Part shown: positions 11,839-21,979 of the stretch, piece by piece
Position numbering within the stretch: the first letter of the stretch is position 1
Layout of the letters: the number at the start of each line of letters is the position of its first letter
NCBI GenBank assembly: GCA_031761405.1
Contig: JASEVX010000010.1
Location: 29,937,059-30,001,058 of the forward strand
Origin: Serripes groenlandicus
Taxonomy: Eukaryota; Mollusca; Bivalvia; Cardiida; Cardiidae
Reading direction: 5' to 3'
Length of the DNA: 64,000 nt
Notes under the pieces: model-generated
Told to the model about the DNA's origin: nothing
The model's input: the letters and a program-made list of their open reading frames with translations, nothing else
Databases searched by the model: none
Made by a program: the position numbers and the translations under genes

Positions 11839-12441
11839 TCAAATAAAATCCAAATTTCGGCATTTAACCGAAGCAAAGGTGTTAATAACTCGGTCTATGT
11901 CTATCTCAATATCTCTATGAATGTGGAGACAGCCCAGTGATGACAGCCTCTCGCCGGTCATTGTCGAGCGGAGATAAGACTTAATACGCCTCATAGAGCT
12001 AAAAGATCGTTCACATGATGCGGATGTGGCAGGCATGGTCAGCAATATCTGCAGTACGATGTAAATGCACGGATATGCCGCCTCCGATGTCTTGTTGAGA
12101 GTCGCCAGAAGAGTCGACGGCTTGGCATCCTGCAGCTGCCATCTCACAATCCATCTCCTCACTTCTTCATCGAACTCTTGTCGCGTCTTTGACAGGTCTG
12201 ATTCATATGCCTCGTAGATCCTGTCCACATTGGCCGGCTGGAGACCTTCAAGTTTGGTGGGTATCAACCACTGAACCTGAAATCGCTCTTCATTCTTTAA
12301 TATCCGAATATCCATTTCTTCAAGCAGGTGGTCAACAAACACGTAAAAAACAGCAACCTTCCAATATCGGCTAGGGTCCTGGAGGTCATAATTCGCCCTG
12401 TTATTCTGCCTGGCTGCTTGTCGTGGCACTGACGGGTCTAT
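11839..12441 (-). CDS. hAT transposase exon 4 (C-terminal dimerisation region)
   Basis: Follows acceptor TTACGTAG in phase 0 and ends at a stop at 11839, giving 200 residues. It contains the hAT C-terminal signature: PATSASCERSFSSMRRIK followed by SYLRSTMTGERLSSL. The Glu of CERSFS (about residue 665) sits where the third acidic catalytic residue of hAT enzymes is expected. It completes a ~721-residue protein with exons 12791-12922, 13941-15243 and 15483-15610. Confidence 0.85.
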   Translation of the reverse strand: MDPSVPRQAARQNNRANYDLQDPSRYWKVAVFYVFVDHLLEEMDIRILKNEERFQVQWLIPTKLEGLQPANVDRIYEAYESDLSKTRQEFDEEVRRWIVRWQLQDAKPSTLLATLNKTSEAAYPCIYIVLQILLTMPATSASCERSFSSMRRIKSYLRSTMTGERLSSLGCLHIHRDIEIDIDRVINTFASVKCRNLDFI

Positions 12442-12790
12442 CTACGTAATACAAAATAAATACATCAAATCTGCACATGTGAAAAGAAGAATGGTAGAAG
12501 ATTATGAAATACTTAATAAAGGGACACTGTGTAAATATGAATCTTTGAGGAAATTACATTAAAAAACAAGGCATTTCATAACTATGGGGAAAAACTAAAA
12601 ATTTATATCGTAAAAAATATCTTTCCAACTAATATTTGTTTTTGCTTTCTTTGAAATAGAGATTGACGCGTCAAAACACTATGAAATATGTTACTAGTCA
12701 GTTGAACAAGAAACATATTTCAGAATAAACTGATTACATCAATCGCCAATCACAGGTAAATCAACATAAAAATGCAAATACTATGTTTAC

Positions 12791-12922
12791 CTGGAACTCG
12801 GCAGCTAAAGTCACAGCTTCCTGATAGAGGGCATCCCATACAAGGTTATCATTTCTCTCAGCTCGATATATCTGCATGACTACCTTCGTTTGTTCGATTG
12901 CCTCCAACAGATCCATGTCAAC
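12791..12922 (-). CDS. hAT transposase exon 3
   Basis: Exactly 44 codons between ACTTTAG and GTAAAC, both phase 0: VDMDLLEAIEQTKVVMQIYR onward to AAEFQ. Bridges the RNase H-like region and the C-terminal region. Too short to call alone, but splice sites, phase and family fit agree. Confidence 0.75.
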
Positions 12923-12984
12923 CTAAAGTTTTAGATTAAAATGAAGTTTTTTAAAGTAAAACATATTTTTATTAGAAAGTACTT

Positions 12985-13446
12985 ATACAATCTCAATACC
13001 CTTAATTCATCCAGAAAAGAAGCTCGCGCAGCCATGCATAGCCCTCACGCGTGTGTGATATACACGGCCGCCGGTAAATACCGGCGCACAGGCTATGACT
13101 GAAATGACTGGTAAGTATTTTCTAATAAAAATATGTTTTACTTTAAAAAACTTCATTTTTATGTCAAAAATACATTACCAGTCATTTAATACCTGATGAC
13201 TTTGCAGCATCGGTCGGGAGGATCGTCCAACACAATGCCGGTTCCGAGAACATCGTAGCAAAAAAAAAAACTTTTAATTACAAACAACAATTTACACAAT
13301 TATGTTGATAATATGTTAATTTAGTTGAATGACTGAATGAAAAAATAACTTGTTAAGGCGAACGCCGTGTATATCACACGCGTTAGGGCTATGCATGGCT
13401 GCGCGAGCTTCTTTTCTGGATGAATTAAGGGTATTGAGATTATATA
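12985..13446. repeat. Inverted-repeat insertion in hAT intron 2
   Basis: About 85 bp at 12985-13069 (TTCATCCAGAAAAGAAGCTC, GCGCAGCCATGCATAGCCCT) is repeated inverted at 13364-13446. Two further inverted pairs interleave with it: ~12936-12990 with ~13108-13157, and ~13155-13200 with ~13450-13497. It looks like a foldback/MITE with local rearrangement. Confidence 0.65.
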
Positions 13447-13940
13447 TCATTCAGGTATTAAATGACTGGTAATGTATTTTTGACATAAAAATATTAAATT
13501 TAAACTTTCCTTACAGTACAATAATATAACCAAACGATCAACATATTGATATCGTCTATCAAATGCACAGTGGAGCGAAACAGGCATGTGCTGTATAACT
13601 GGAATAAATTCATGGGTTGAACGAGAACAAATACTGAAATAAAACAGGATTTTAATTCTGTCACACTATAACTTTTGATATATATATACTTACTAAAATA
13701 TTCCTTTAATATACATGCATGTGTGTAATAATATGTAGTAGATGAAATGTTTCCTCGCTTATAAATAAAAAAACAAACAGACTAACTGATTAATTTATTA
13801 CTTTGATCATAAAGTCTCACATATTAAGATCAATATGATAAAATTCGTAGACATTGCCAGAATATTATTCTCAAATTCATGATTATCTTTTCCATAACTT
13901 ACAGTTTAAACTAAATGTTGTTTCTTAAGTATTTACTTAC

Positions 13941-15243
13941 CGCTTGAAGTACTGCTGTTAGTCCTACCAGATTATTCAAAATATGCTCTGTTGCCACAAG
14001 AGTCACAATAAACTGGAACTGCAGTATAGCGTTGAGTTTATCACCGGCTTTGACGTCACCATTTTCCTGAAGACTCTCCAGTGCATGGACGACAACGCGA
14101 TAGGCATTCTTAAATGTATGAAGTGCATCTGCCCTGCTCATCCACCTGGTTTCACACAAGGTCTTCAACTTCTGTCGACCATCCATCACTTCCTTTGTAG
14201 CAGGGTCTTTAGCCAGTTCATCTGCAAATGCTGTGAGCCGTTTTGCTGAATAGTCAAACGCAAAGGCTATATCTTGCACTGTAGACATCATTGTCCTGAC
14301 ACATGGAAGTTTGGAGCTGTGAACCAATGACAGATTTAAGCAATGTGACTTACAATGGATGTAATTTGCTAGTGGAACTCGTTCACGGATGAGTGCCTGT
14401 ACACCATTGTACTTGCCCGCCATGTTTCCTGCGCCATCATAACACTGGCCACGTATCTTTAAGATATCTAGGCCAGTACTTTGAAGATATTCAAGTATAC
14501 TCCGTGCTAAAGTAACCCCTTTTATAGACTTGCAAGTGACAAACCCTAAAAACTGCTCACGAACGACATGCTTCTCGTCTACCTTTGATATAAAACGAAT
14601 ACACACAGACATTTGTTCTTTTGTTGAACAGTCGGTTGCCTCATCAGCCATTATAGCGAAAAAACCAGCCATTTTACAGTCAAATATGATTGTACTGGTA
14701 ACCTGATCAGCGCAGATACTCAAAAGTTCGTTTTGAATATCTGGCGATGTATATTTTGCATTTGATTGGGCATTTTCTAGATGGTCTAACAGAATTTCGT
14801 CATGTCTTGCCTTGCTCTGGAGAATTGCCATAAAATTACTTTTGTCCTCCGTATGTCCTCTTATAGCAATGTTCTGCTTTCCTAGGAGAACCAGTGTTTC
14901 AATAATTTCATACAGCACATGCCTGTTTCGCTCCACTGTGCATTTGATAGACGATGTCAACTGCTGATTAATGGAGGGAGCCTGGCCAGTGGATACATCA
15001 ACAAAGTTTTCAGCAAGAACAGAACAGCCTCTGTGATTTACAGACAATGCATGGGTTTTTACTACCTTTGAAAAGTTTTTCCAGTCGTTGACGGGAGTCC
15101 TTATGAATGTTTTTTCCTTCTCACCTCTTGAAAACAACAGACAACAAGCGCAGAACACAGCATCATTCTTCAAGGAGTAACGTAACCAGGCGTAGACGGA
15201 CAACCAGCTAGCATTAAACTTCCTCTCCTTACCGCCGATATTT
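13941..15243 (-). CDS. hAT transposase exon 2 (zinc-finger end, DUF4371, RNase H-like core)
   Basis: Main exon, 434 codons plus one base, from TTTATTTTAG to GTAAGT. It begins by completing the Arg of exon 1, then NIGGKERKFNASWLSVYAWL and DAVFCACCLLF, the TTF/ZMYM-type zinc-finger pattern common in this hAT branch. A DUF4371-like stretch follows (KVVKTHALSVNHRG; INQQLTSSIKCTVERNRHVL). Probable catalytic acids are in ADEATD (about residue 243) and CYDGAGNMAGKYNG (about 312), with HCKSHCLNL and CETRWMSR downstream as in the family. No internal stop. The open frame extends upstream of the acceptor to 15338 but that part is intron. It could be a young element or a retained ZMYM1-like gene. Confidence 0.88.
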
Positions 15244-15482
15244 CTAAAATAAACAGAACAAGTAGGAATTATACGGGCGCACGGATAGGAGTTATGGATG
15301 TATGGATGGACTGAGTGACGAACAGAGTGTAAAATCATACAAATTTATACAATTTGCTGGATGGATCATGGAGCTATTCCACCATTTTTCAAATAATAAA
15401 CAAAGATATAATCCTATATTTTGTCCGAAATTATATATCCGAAAATCTTCCGATTTAACAAAATAAACTTTCACACACTTAC

Positions 15483-15610
15483 CTCGAAGGAAACTTGAAT
15501 GCGTTGGCCAACTCCCACTTCCAGGTTAAAAACCTTAGCTTTAATTCATCATCCCACGATCCATCAACTTCTCCAGGGTCGGGGTATTGGGGAAAAGTAT
15601 TGATAGACAT
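15483..15610 (-). CDS. hAT transposase exon 1
   Basis: ATG at 15610 opens MSINTFPQYPDPGEVDGSWD and ends FKFPS plus AG of an Arg codon at a GTAAGT donor. Phase 2 here fits phase 1 at the next exon. WELANAFKFPSR leading into NIGGKERKF is the expected entry to the TTF-type finger, which supports this start exon although it is too short to stand alone. Confidence 0.75.
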
Positions 15611-15772
15611 TTTAAATATTCTATTCCCGATTTGCAACTTAACATTTCTGAGAAAAATATGCTAAGTACTTATTATGTAGAATCCTGGTAATTTTACATT
15701 GTACGTCACTATAATGACGTGTTTATATCAATGACGTCGTGTTTGATATCAATGATGTCGTGTTTTATACAT

Positions 15773-16265
15773 CAGTGTGTGTATACCACGTGACTTTTGA
15801 CGTCATATTTGCATCGTCAGACAGCAATAATTGATCTTGATAAGAAGTAAAAACAATTGTAACTTGTTTAATTCTTCATCATTTTTTATGAAACATGGTG
15901 CAGCCTACGCCGCTTACAAAGTCCTATCTCCGGGTTTTTACTGCAGATTGATTGGTGGTCTAGTTTTTTCAAACACTTCGACGAACCTGTTCTCAAAATC
16001 CAGTTTTGATAATGCTCCGGCTGTCGGCGATCTTAATACATTTTGAGAAAAGGTTCGTCGAAGTGTTTGAAGAAACTAAACCACTAATCAAACTCCGCTA
16101 AAAAACGGAGATAGGGCTCTGTAAGTGGCGTAGACTGCGCCATGTTTCATTAAAAATGATGAAGAAATAAAATAGTTACCTTTGTTTTTACTTCTAAACC
16201 GAAGTAAAATATTGCTGATCGCCGTAGCATTTGTGACGTAAAAGTCACGTGGTATATACACACTG
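15773..16265. mobile_element. Palindromic MITE with TACAT target duplication
   Basis: Nearly the whole 493 bp folds back on itself: CAGTGTGTGTATACCACGTG at the left is mirrored by GTCACGTGGTATATACACAC then TG at the right, with ~220-bp arms around ~16015. TACAT flanks both sides (15768-15772 and 16266-16270). Ends in CAGTG/CACTG. It lies just upstream of the hAT start codon. Confidence 0.8.
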
Positions 16266-16479
16266 TACATGTATGTTTATAAAAACCGTGATACAAAATA
16301 TAAACGTTACGTCGTGTACGTGAAAATTAGCTAATTTACCAAATGTAAAAATAACCTTCACCCCCTCAGCCTTCACTTTTAATTGCAGATTTAGACGTTT
16401 CATATTTTTCATTTTTGGAAATGAAGTGTAGGCCCGGGCCTACCGTGCCTAGTGGAGCTACGCCGATGTCTGCTGCAGA

Positions 16480-17990
16480 TGCTTCAAAATGCATATATGT
16501 GCAAATGGGTAAGAGTGAAATCTATATAGACCTTTATTTTCCGCAAACCATTTTCCTCAACAAATGAGTCAGCTACGTCATAAAAAAGAGTATGTGCAGT
16601 TTAGTTACACAAGTAGCTTAGTAGGCTAATAGGATTGTAAATTTAACATTAATTTATATGGGTGTATTTCATTTGTCGCCGCTCAATCTCCCAGCTGGTA
16701 AATAGTGACGTCATTTTCTTGTCATTTTCTTTGAAGTTTACCGCATTCTCAGTGATTGTTGAAGTTTGTCCTGGTGCATTATGTAATCTTTTCACAAGTG
16801 TTTTTCAGCCGACAAACATTTTTAGGGCTAATGCAAGTCGGTTGTAACTACAGCCTGTTCCAGGAGAAATTACAACCGTTTGCATATAACCATAGAGTCC
16901 AAACTATAAATGGGTGACTTCTTTTCCATAGACCTTTAAAACCCTTGTAACTCGTAACATATCTTCACCTCTTTGTGAATTACACACACTTTTAATAGAC
17001 TTCGTCAATGCAATAAATTTTGACGCATTTGCAGCAGACGTCTTTTGAAAATATTGTCAGAAAAGGAGACACATGTATTGTCCTATTTAATTCATGCATC
17101 ATACACATAATTGTATTATAATGGGGGGGGGGGGGGGGGGGGGGGTTGAAAAAAATCAGAAATCTGACTGCGTCTTAATCTTATTAGAGGGAACAGCAAA
17201 ACATCCTAGATTTTAGACCTCAAGGTAGAGGGAGCTTCTTATAGTAGAGAGCGAATTATATCCGAGCTTTTACGGTACACATGATATTTAACATTTATAT
17301 AAATAATTAACATAACGGACATGTTAGTAGCACAATTTATACGGACAGGTTTATTATTAATTAAGTAAAGAATTCAAATCATCCATTTAATTTCATAAGT
17401 TATTGAGTTTATCATTATATATTTGGTTCGCATACTGGAAAGTATATGGATATATATTATGAATAACACCTGTAGGTAAGACTGTTATGCTTTTTATTGA
17501 ATAATACACCATTAAACAATTATATTAATAATATTTTAAATCAATAACATGGAAAGCGGTACGCTACGTCCTGGTATGCTTGTGCAGTGGTACGCTTCCT
17601 CCGACATTCTACTTTTTACATACATTGCAGTCTCAGTTGAAATCAATCCGAAAAAATTAGACTGTCAACAGGTTGCACCGTAACAAGGACAGACATGGTA
17701 CAAAGAACTCAGTGGATAGTTGACAGTTATGTGTTTTATTCATGTCTGATTTCAAGCTTTGTAATTACTGACCGGTGAAGGAAGTGAAATATCCACTGCG
17801 ATTATTGGCAGATAAGCTTGTTCAAATACAAATGCAAAATGCAGTAGCAATATTCCATGCATTTCTGACCAACATACGTTGCTAGACATTGAAAGCTTCT
17901 CACACAGCAAAAGACATTGTTCCCCATATATTTTACTACCAAACTGTTGTGTGTGCCTTAATATATACAAATATATTTTAAAAAAACAAC
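16480..17990. other. Host-gene intron 1 remainder
   Basis: Non-coding. Contains a 23-base poly-G run at 17123-17145 and a TACAACCGTTTGCATATAACC motif near 16870 also seen near 11330. A GTACGCTT motif is shared by 11.2 kb and 17.6 kb. No gene recognised. Confidence 0.5.
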
Positions 17991-17996
17991 TTTTAG

Positions 17997-18181
17997 ATGA
18001 TGAACAATACCACAGTAACTACAGTCCCCTTTCAAGAGCGAGCAGTCCACTGCAAAATGAAGGCATGATCACACCACATCATAACAATGTTTCTTCAAGG
18101 GCGTCCTCCTCAAGGGCATCCTCTTCAAGAGCCTTCGCTTTCCATGAACATGATGAAGCGGAGTGTCTTTCCCTTTATCGG
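17997..18181 (+). CDS. Host gene exon 2
   Basis: Acceptor CAACTTTTAG, donor GTATGT. Completes the Asp codon left by exon 1 and adds 61 codons: DEQYHSNYSPLSRASSPLQN, then a serine/arginine repeat SSRASSSRASSSRAF and HEHDEAECLSLYR. Three Ser-Ser-Arg-Ala repeats suggest a disordered, possibly phosphorylated linker. Ends in phase 0. Confidence 0.65.
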
Positions 18182-18222
18182 GTATGTAACATTATGTTAT
18201 AATGCATGAATCTGGAAGATTT

Positions 18223-18372
18223 TTGTGTCACCCTGCATAGCATGATAAGCACTTAGGGATTACTTTTTTTTTGTCCGGCGTCTGTCTGTCCGTCCGTCAC
18301 ACTTTTTCGTCACACTTTCAATGAGCAGGTGCAGGTGACACGTGCTCCGTGGAGCACTCCATTCTAGTTTTT
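18223..18372 (+). repeat. Short HINE-like repeat with hairpin and CTAG end (copy K)
   Basis: After the shared lead sequence GCACTTAGGGATTACTTTT comes TTGTCCGGCGTC, then hairpin GTGCTCC-GT-GGAGCAC (18342-18357), six bases, and CTAG (18364-18367) before a T-run. A hairpin followed by CTRR is the Helitron 3'-end pattern. Confidence 0.5.
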
Positions 18373-18894
18373 CAGTAATACAATCAGGGATTCTGATAAG
18401 TGGTCAGACTTTGTGTTGCCTAGGTTGTCCGTTTTATTGAACAGACTGACGACAAGGTTTTCAGAGCTTTTGAGTTTTGATTTGTCTGTTTACACACTCT
18501 TTAAAAATTTCAAAATCTCTGACAATGTATCTTCCATTGAAGATTTTATATAAATGATTCATTATATTGTCAGACTAAGTGTCTGGTTACACAATTTAGC
18601 AAGTCCACATATTTCTGGGACAAACCTTGTATTAATATATGACACTCTTCTTGAAGTGAACTTTATGTTATAGATCATTGACAAGTAAAATCTGACACTA
18701 GCCTTTGTACAATATATATTTGAAAACCTCTGTGATTCGGCCTTTAGTACTTAATGAATGAGATTTTGTCTGCACTAATGCGATCGCTGGACCATGAGCT
18801 CCTCATATTCTGTTAAGTAGATTTTTTAGTAAAGAATTTATTCCCCTTTTTGTAGCGCCTTCCTAGCATGACAGGCACTTTGGGATTACTTTTT

Positions 18895-19388
18895 AGCTCC
18901 ACTGGCCAGTCGAGCTTATGTCATGGCGAATTGTCCGGCGTGGGTGCGTTAACTTTTTCCTTTAAACAACTTCTTCTCTCTAACTACTTGGCTAATTTGG
19001 TTGAAACTTTATTGGAAGCATCCTCTTAATGTCCTCTCTTAAATTCCTTCAAATTTGATTTGATCCATTCAAAATAAAAAATATTGAAAACTTAAAAAGT
19101 CTTCTTCTCCGAAAGTGTTCAGCCGATTTTCAAATAATTTTGTAGAAATGTTTCTTAAGTGACCCACTATCAGATTCCTTAAAGCCATTTTGATTGAAAA
19201 ATATGGCCGCCAGGGGGCGGGGCTATTTTGCCTTATATGGCTAAAGTGAAAACTTAAAAAATCTCCTTCTCCCAAACTGGTTGGCAGTATTTCAAATAAC
19301 TTTGTAGAAATGCTCCTTGCATGACCATTATCTCAGTAAATTAAATAAGCATTGGAAAAGTTGAGCGCACTGTCCTCCGACAGCTCTT
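18895..19388 (+). repeat. HINE/Helentron-like repeat, copy J
   Basis: Starts AGCTCCACTGGCCAGTCGAG and has ~170-bp units with GGCCGCCAGGGGGCGGGGC. It ends GTTGAGCGC, hairpin CTGTC-CTCC-GACAG (19370-19383), CTCTT. Copy A begins within the T-run at its 3' end, so J and A lie head to tail. Confidence 0.65.
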
Positions 19389-19390
19389 TT

Positions 19391-20100
19391 TAGCTCACCT
19401 GAGCTTTGTTCAAGGTGAGTTATTGTGATCGCCTTTTGTCCGGCGTCCTCAGTGGGTCAATTGGGATGAAACTTCACAGAAAGCATCCTCTCAATGACCT
19501 CACCAGATTTCCTTCAAATTTTTTGGATCCATGCAGAATTCTGGTTTCCATGGCAACGAAATGAAAAAAAAAATCAAAATTCTTCTTCTACCAAACTGGT
19601 TGGCAGATTTTCAAATAATTTTGTAGAAATGTTCCTTGGATGACCCTCTATGAGATTCCTTCAATCCATGTTGATTGGTCGAAAAACATGGCAAACCAGG
19701 GGGGCGGGGGGCTATTTTGCCTTATATGGCTATAGTGAAAACTTAAAAAATCTTCTCCGAAAGTGTCGCCGATTTTCAAATAATTTTGTAGAAATGTTCC
19801 TTAAGTGACCCACTTTCAGATTCCTTCAAGACATGTTGATTGGTCGAAAAACATGGCCGCCAGTGGGCAAGGCTATTTTGCATTATATGGCTATAGTGAA
19901 AACTTAAAAAATCTTCTCTTCCAAAAGTGTTGGGTCGATTTTCAAATAATTTTGTAGAAATGTTCCTAGGGTGACCCTCTATCAGATTCCTTCAATCATG
20001 TTGGATGGTTGGAAACTATGGCCGCCAGGGGCGGGGCGTATATAGCTTAAGTGAAAAAAAAAATCAGGTGAGCGATCCAGGGCCATCATGGCCCTCTTGT
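19391..20100 (+). repeat. HINE/Helentron-like repeat, copy A (GCTCACCTGA subfamily)
   Basis: 5' AGCTCACCTGAGCTTTGTTC forms a terminal hairpin with AAGGTGAG. Internal ~170-bp units carry TTCAAATAATTTTGTAGAAA and AAACATGGCCGCCAG. The 3' end has TCAGGTGAGC, complementary to the 5' end, then AGGGCCAT-C-ATGGCCCT and CTTGT. No coding capacity. Confidence 0.8.
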
Positions 20101-20139
20101 TTTTTAAAGTGTTTGTCTGTTTTTAAGAAAATTAAATAG

Positions 20140-20787
20140 AAACCTTACTTCAGTGATTCTCTACTTAATTTGTTCAATCCGTATTGATTGGTTACAAAAT
20201 CATAGCAACCAGGCGTCATCACAAAAAGGGTTAATTGAACTTTTAGATACAAATGACCATTCCACTGGACCAATTTCAACGAAACTTCCCAGGAGTGTTC
20301 CTTTGTTGGTCCTCTTTTAAAATTGTTCAAAGATTTACATTATGTTGGAGCTTTGGTTGCTGCGGCATCAGAAAGTGAGACAAATACTCTCACTTTAAAA
20401 TCCTTGTCCGCCATAATCAATTATCTGAATGTCCGATTCCAAGAAAATTTGGTAGAAATGTTCTATGAGTTCTATGAGTGACCCTCTACAAAAACTGTTC
20501 ATGTCATATTGATTTCATTGAAAAACAGGGCAGCAAGGCGGCATCAGGAAAGATGCAAAACGACAAAACTTTATACATGTAATTCAATTCTGATTAAAGT
20601 TCTTGTTAGATTTCAAGAGATTAATGGCCTTTGCTGTTAAGCCATTTCACTATTTATTCAACAGTGTCTAGTCCTTGCAGTTTCATTTGCATTCCTGATC
20701 AAATTTCCCTAGATATTTGCAGTTAAATATTTGGTACTAATTTACTATCATTCAGGTCTTTGGTTCAGGGCCATCTTGGCCCTCTTG
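20140..20787 (+). repeat. HINE-like repeat fragment, copy L (3' part)
   Basis: 5' end not found. Contains TGTTCCTTTG, AAAATTGTTCAAAGATTTA and GGTTGCTGCGGCATCAGAAA as in copy I. It ends in hairpin AGGGCCA-TCT-TGGCCCT (20767-20783) and CTTG. Confidence 0.6.
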
Positions 20788-21327
20788 TTTTTACCATTGA
20801 CAATCTTTAGAACATGTCAGAGTCCATGCCATAACATATACATATATATAGTTTAATAATACAAAGTAAGTATGTTTCGGCTATAGTATATGCCTCTTCA
20901 GTACAATCTTATAATACTAAAAAAAGGCGTTAATGTCATGGTAAAGACGTTATAATGACGTTGCCTATTGTTTAACGTTATTTAACTTCATTTGAAGAGT
21001 TTATTAAGGTTCATACATAATGTATTTCATTTTCGTTTGAATGCTTTTATAAAATACATGTCTTTTTTAATACTATTGTATACATTAGTAGATTTAAGTT
21101 TAAAAAAGGGAAATATATTGAATTTGGAACAGTTCTACAACAAGCGTCCAAAATTAACACAAAATGTTATGTGATTTCTGTTTTTATAAACATTTTAAAG
21201 ATATCCATCTAACTGGAACAGAGTACTCCTTACCGTTTTCATTATATATATATATTATTACTTGATCTATTGCTTCTATTAAAGTGCGATTAGCATTTTA
21301 TTTAATAGCAACAAAGTAGAACTATAG

Positions 21328-21447
21328 AGAGAAAAAAACACATTGGCGGAGTTGAAGAAAAACCAGATCGATTTAATGGAGATGATACAGAATTGTGATG
21401 GGCCGGCAACAAAAAAAAAGAAACCAGACATTCCCAGCTATGTCAGG
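21328..21447 (+). CDS. Host gene exon 3
   Basis: Exactly 40 codons, phase 0 both sides, between ACTATAG (weak pyrimidine tract) and GTAAGT. Encodes REKNTLAELKKNQIDLMEMI, a short helical stretch, then QNCDGPATKKKKPDIPSYVR with a basic KKKK cluster that could be a nuclear localisation signal. Other frames have stops, which fixes the acceptor. Confidence 0.6.
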
Positions 21448-21979
21448 GTAAGTACAGCTACATGTACATATTTTAAAGGAAATTGGCGGAGAACATGTAT
21501 AGATTTAGTTTAAATTGAACAAGGATTTCAAAATAACATGGCACACATGTTGGATACTACAAAAGTGTTTACAGGAAAGAAACTGGGTCACCAGGGTGTG
21601 ACACCAAAAGATTAAGGTCAGAAGTCATTGACTTGATTGCTATATACAGCGTGTTACAGAGTTATAAGTTACGGAATGGTAGAATTTGATGAGACTTCAA
21701 ATCAATCTGTCAGATTTATATTGGGTTACAATGTATTTATTGTGGTAACATTCCACCAATTGTGAAAATGTAGTTCTTGATAAAAACATGTAAGACCTTA
21801 ACCAGTGGATTCAAGTTTCTGTTACAGGGATAAGGAAAGAAAATATTTGAATGAGACATAAGCAAGGTTTATACGGCGAGATTTGATCTAGGACTTGGGT
21901 CTTGGAAGACCAAAATTGGACAGTAGGAACCAATTTCATGTGGTATAAATACTTTATACAACAATAAATTGGGTATTTT

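Larger units (their letters stand above)
11645..16465 (-). mobile_element. Complete-looking hAT transposon in host-gene intron 1
   Basis: Left end CAGGGGCGTAGCT (11645-11657) matches the right end AGCTACGCC (16456-16464) in inverted orientation. Both ends carry a subterminal TAGGCCCGG block. Flanks show AAGTCTGC on the left (11637-11644) and ATGTCTGC on the right (16466-16473), a plausible 8-bp duplication with one mismatch; the right end then lacks the outermost CAG. Inside is an intact four-exon hAT transposase on the minus strand. A palindromic MITE (15773-16265) sits upstream of the transposase start, and an inverted-repeat insertion sits in its second intron. Confidence 0.75.
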
